Source of the DNA: Bacillota bacterium
GTDB lineage: Bacteria > Bacillota > Negativicutes > Sporomusales > Sporomusaceae
Assembly (NCBI GenBank): GCA_017889705.1
Contig: JAGGAB010000012.1
Coordinates: 62,001-126,000, forward strand
Length of the DNA stretch: 64,000 nucleotides
Reading direction: 5' to 3'
The notes beneath the pieces were generated by a model. The model was not told where the DNA came from. It saw nothing but the letters and a program-made list of their open reading frames with translations, and made no database searches. Below are positions 63,134-64,000 of this stretch, one piece after another. Position 1 is the stretch's first letter; the number at the start of each line of letters is the position of its first letter. A program made the translations under genes and the position numbers.

Positions 63134-64000
63134 ACCGTTTAATTGTAATTATTGGCCCTACTGCTGTGGGAAAAACAAAATTGAGCATTGATCTGGCTAA
63201 GCGGCTGGATACACAAATCATTTCCGGCGATTCAATGCTGGTATACCGGGGAATGGATATTGGAACAGCTAAACCGGATTTATTAGAACGAAACGGTATT
63301 GCGCATCATCTTATCGATATACTGGAGCCGCAGCAAGAATTTAATGTAGTTGATTTTCAGAAATATGCCCGAACCCTTATTGCTCAAATCAATGCTGAAG
63401 GACGTATCCCTATTTTGGCAGGAGGTACCGGGCTGTATGTTCGGGCTTTGCTTGAAGGTTATCAGTTTAATCAGGCCCCAAGTGATGGAAAGTTGCGTGA
63501 GAAACTTGCCGGACTCGCAAAAGAGCATGGCAACAAATACTTGCATGATTTATTAGAGCAAGTGCAGCCTGAAACTGCCGCCAGATTGCATCCTAATGAC
63601 CAACGGCGGATAATCAGGGCGCTTGAAGTGCATTATCTGAGTGGTGAAGCTGTTTCCCAAGATAAAGTCGTGGTAAATGAACTCTTATATGATGCTGTGG
63701 TGATTGGTCTTACTATGGAACGGGCTGCTTTGTATGAACGGATTAACCAGCGAGTTGATCAAATGTTGGAGCAGGGATTGATTGATGAAGTGGCAAGACT
63801 TTTAGAGCAGGGGATAGCACCTGATTGCCAGGCCATGAAGGGGATTGGTTATAAAGAAATTGTTGAACACTTGCTTGATGGCCAGGAACCCACAATAACT
63901 ATTAACCAATTAAAGCAAGCTACCCGTAATTTTGCCAAACGGCAACTGACTTTTTTTCGGCGCATGCCTTATATAACCTGGTATAATGTAGATGAATTCG
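63130..64000 (+). CDS. miaA: tRNA dimethylallyltransferase MiaA (3'-truncated by the window)
   Basis: Adds a dimethylallyl group to A37 of tRNAs reading U-starting codons, making the substrate of MiaB. The frame is open to the window edge: 290 codons, so about 20-25 C-terminal residues are missing. Motifs: P-loop IIGPTAVGKTKLS at the N terminus, ISGDSMLVYRGMDIGTAKP, HHLIDI, AGGTGLYVRALL, QRRIIRALEV and the late KGIGYKEI. The ATG overlaps the methyltransferase stop by four bases. It uses DMAPP, a product of the MEP pathway whose genes dxr and ispG open the window. Confidence 0.95.
   Translation, partial: MNRLIVIIGPTAVGKTKLSIDLAKRLDTQIISGDSMLVYRGMDIGTAKPDLLERNGIAHHLIDILEPQQEFNVVDFQKYARTLIAQINAEGRIPILAGGTGLYVRALLEGYQFNQAPSDGKLREKLAGLAKEHGNKYLHDLLEQVQPETAARLHPNDQRRIIRALEVHYLSGEAVSQDKVVVNELLYDAVVIGLTMERAALYERINQRVDQMLEQGLIDEVARLLEQGIAPDCQAMKGIGYKEIVEHLLDGQEPTITINQLKQATRNFAKRQLTFFRRMPYITWYNVDEF

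Noticed and set aside
1..64000. tRNA or rRNA genes, prophage or transposase genes
   Set aside because: None could be recognised on either strand.

Overview
This window is chromosomal DNA of a low-to-mid GC, endospore-forming Firmicute, most likely of the class Negativicutes (Sporomusa/Pelosinus-like). That placement is inferred from protein flavour and gene order. The sporulation signature is direct: spoVS behind a near-perfect sigma-H promoter, tepA-ylzJ-ftsK/spoIIIE, and a ylxY-like deacetylase next to pnp. No plasmid, phage or transposase gene was seen. Almost everything is core housekeeping on the + strand; one small membrane-protein gene is on the - strand.

Layout. 1-4899: isoprenoid and envelope block dxr(5'-truncated)-rseP-ispG-proS. 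4900-5307: a gene-free structured element. 5308-9705: an MgtC-like membrane protein and polC. 9729-18064: the nusA/infB operon (rimP-nusA-rnpM-ylxQ-infB-rbfA-nrnA-truB-ribF) with its own promoter and leader hairpin. 18076-20712: rpsO and pnp. 21005-27557: a cell-wall/spore block (deacetylase, GH18 hydrolase, amidase), then M16 protease, dUTPase, two small proteins and a glycine-zipper stress protein. 27603-32138: a lysine-riboswitch-controlled operon dapB-asd-lysC-dapA. 32191-41221: RNase J, tepA, ylzJ, ftsK, mnmH, a RodZ-like protein and a YgiQ radical SAM protein. 41281-48926: a small membrane protein (- strand), a solute-binding protein, rimO, cinA, a DEAD-box helicase, recA-recX. 49094-56368: rny, an unknown protein, spoVS, pepA, a PHP phosphoesterase, a P-loop/Asp23 fusion, a DUF3870 protein and a split TSUP transporter. 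56517-64000: miaB-mutS-mutL-methyltransferase-miaA (3'-truncated).

How the genes work together. Translation and RNA turnover dominate (rimP, nusA, infB, rbfA, truB, rpsO, pnp, RNase J, RNase Y, DEAD helicase). Four enzymes modify tRNA or ribosomal protein (truB, mnmH, miaB with miaA, rimO). DNA maintenance is represented by polC, recA-recX, mutS-mutL and ftsK. The dap operon makes diaminopimelate and lysine for peptidoglycan, next to spore and wall enzymes.

Most notable: (i) a family of three dispersed structured repeats of unknown identity (21775-21932, 24174-24338, 51324-51546); two direct copies bracket the GH18-amidase pair inserted between ylxY-like and ymxG-like genes; (ii) a PolC with no DnaQ-type exonuclease domain but an apparently complete PHP metal site; (iii) a 368-bp element with imperfect terminal inverted repeats and a 20-bp-arm hairpin between proS and the MgtC-like gene; (iv) a 14-copy, 13-residue coding repeat in infB; (v) a P-loop/Asp23 fusion protein of unknown function. 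All family assignments are from reading the sequence; no database search was run.
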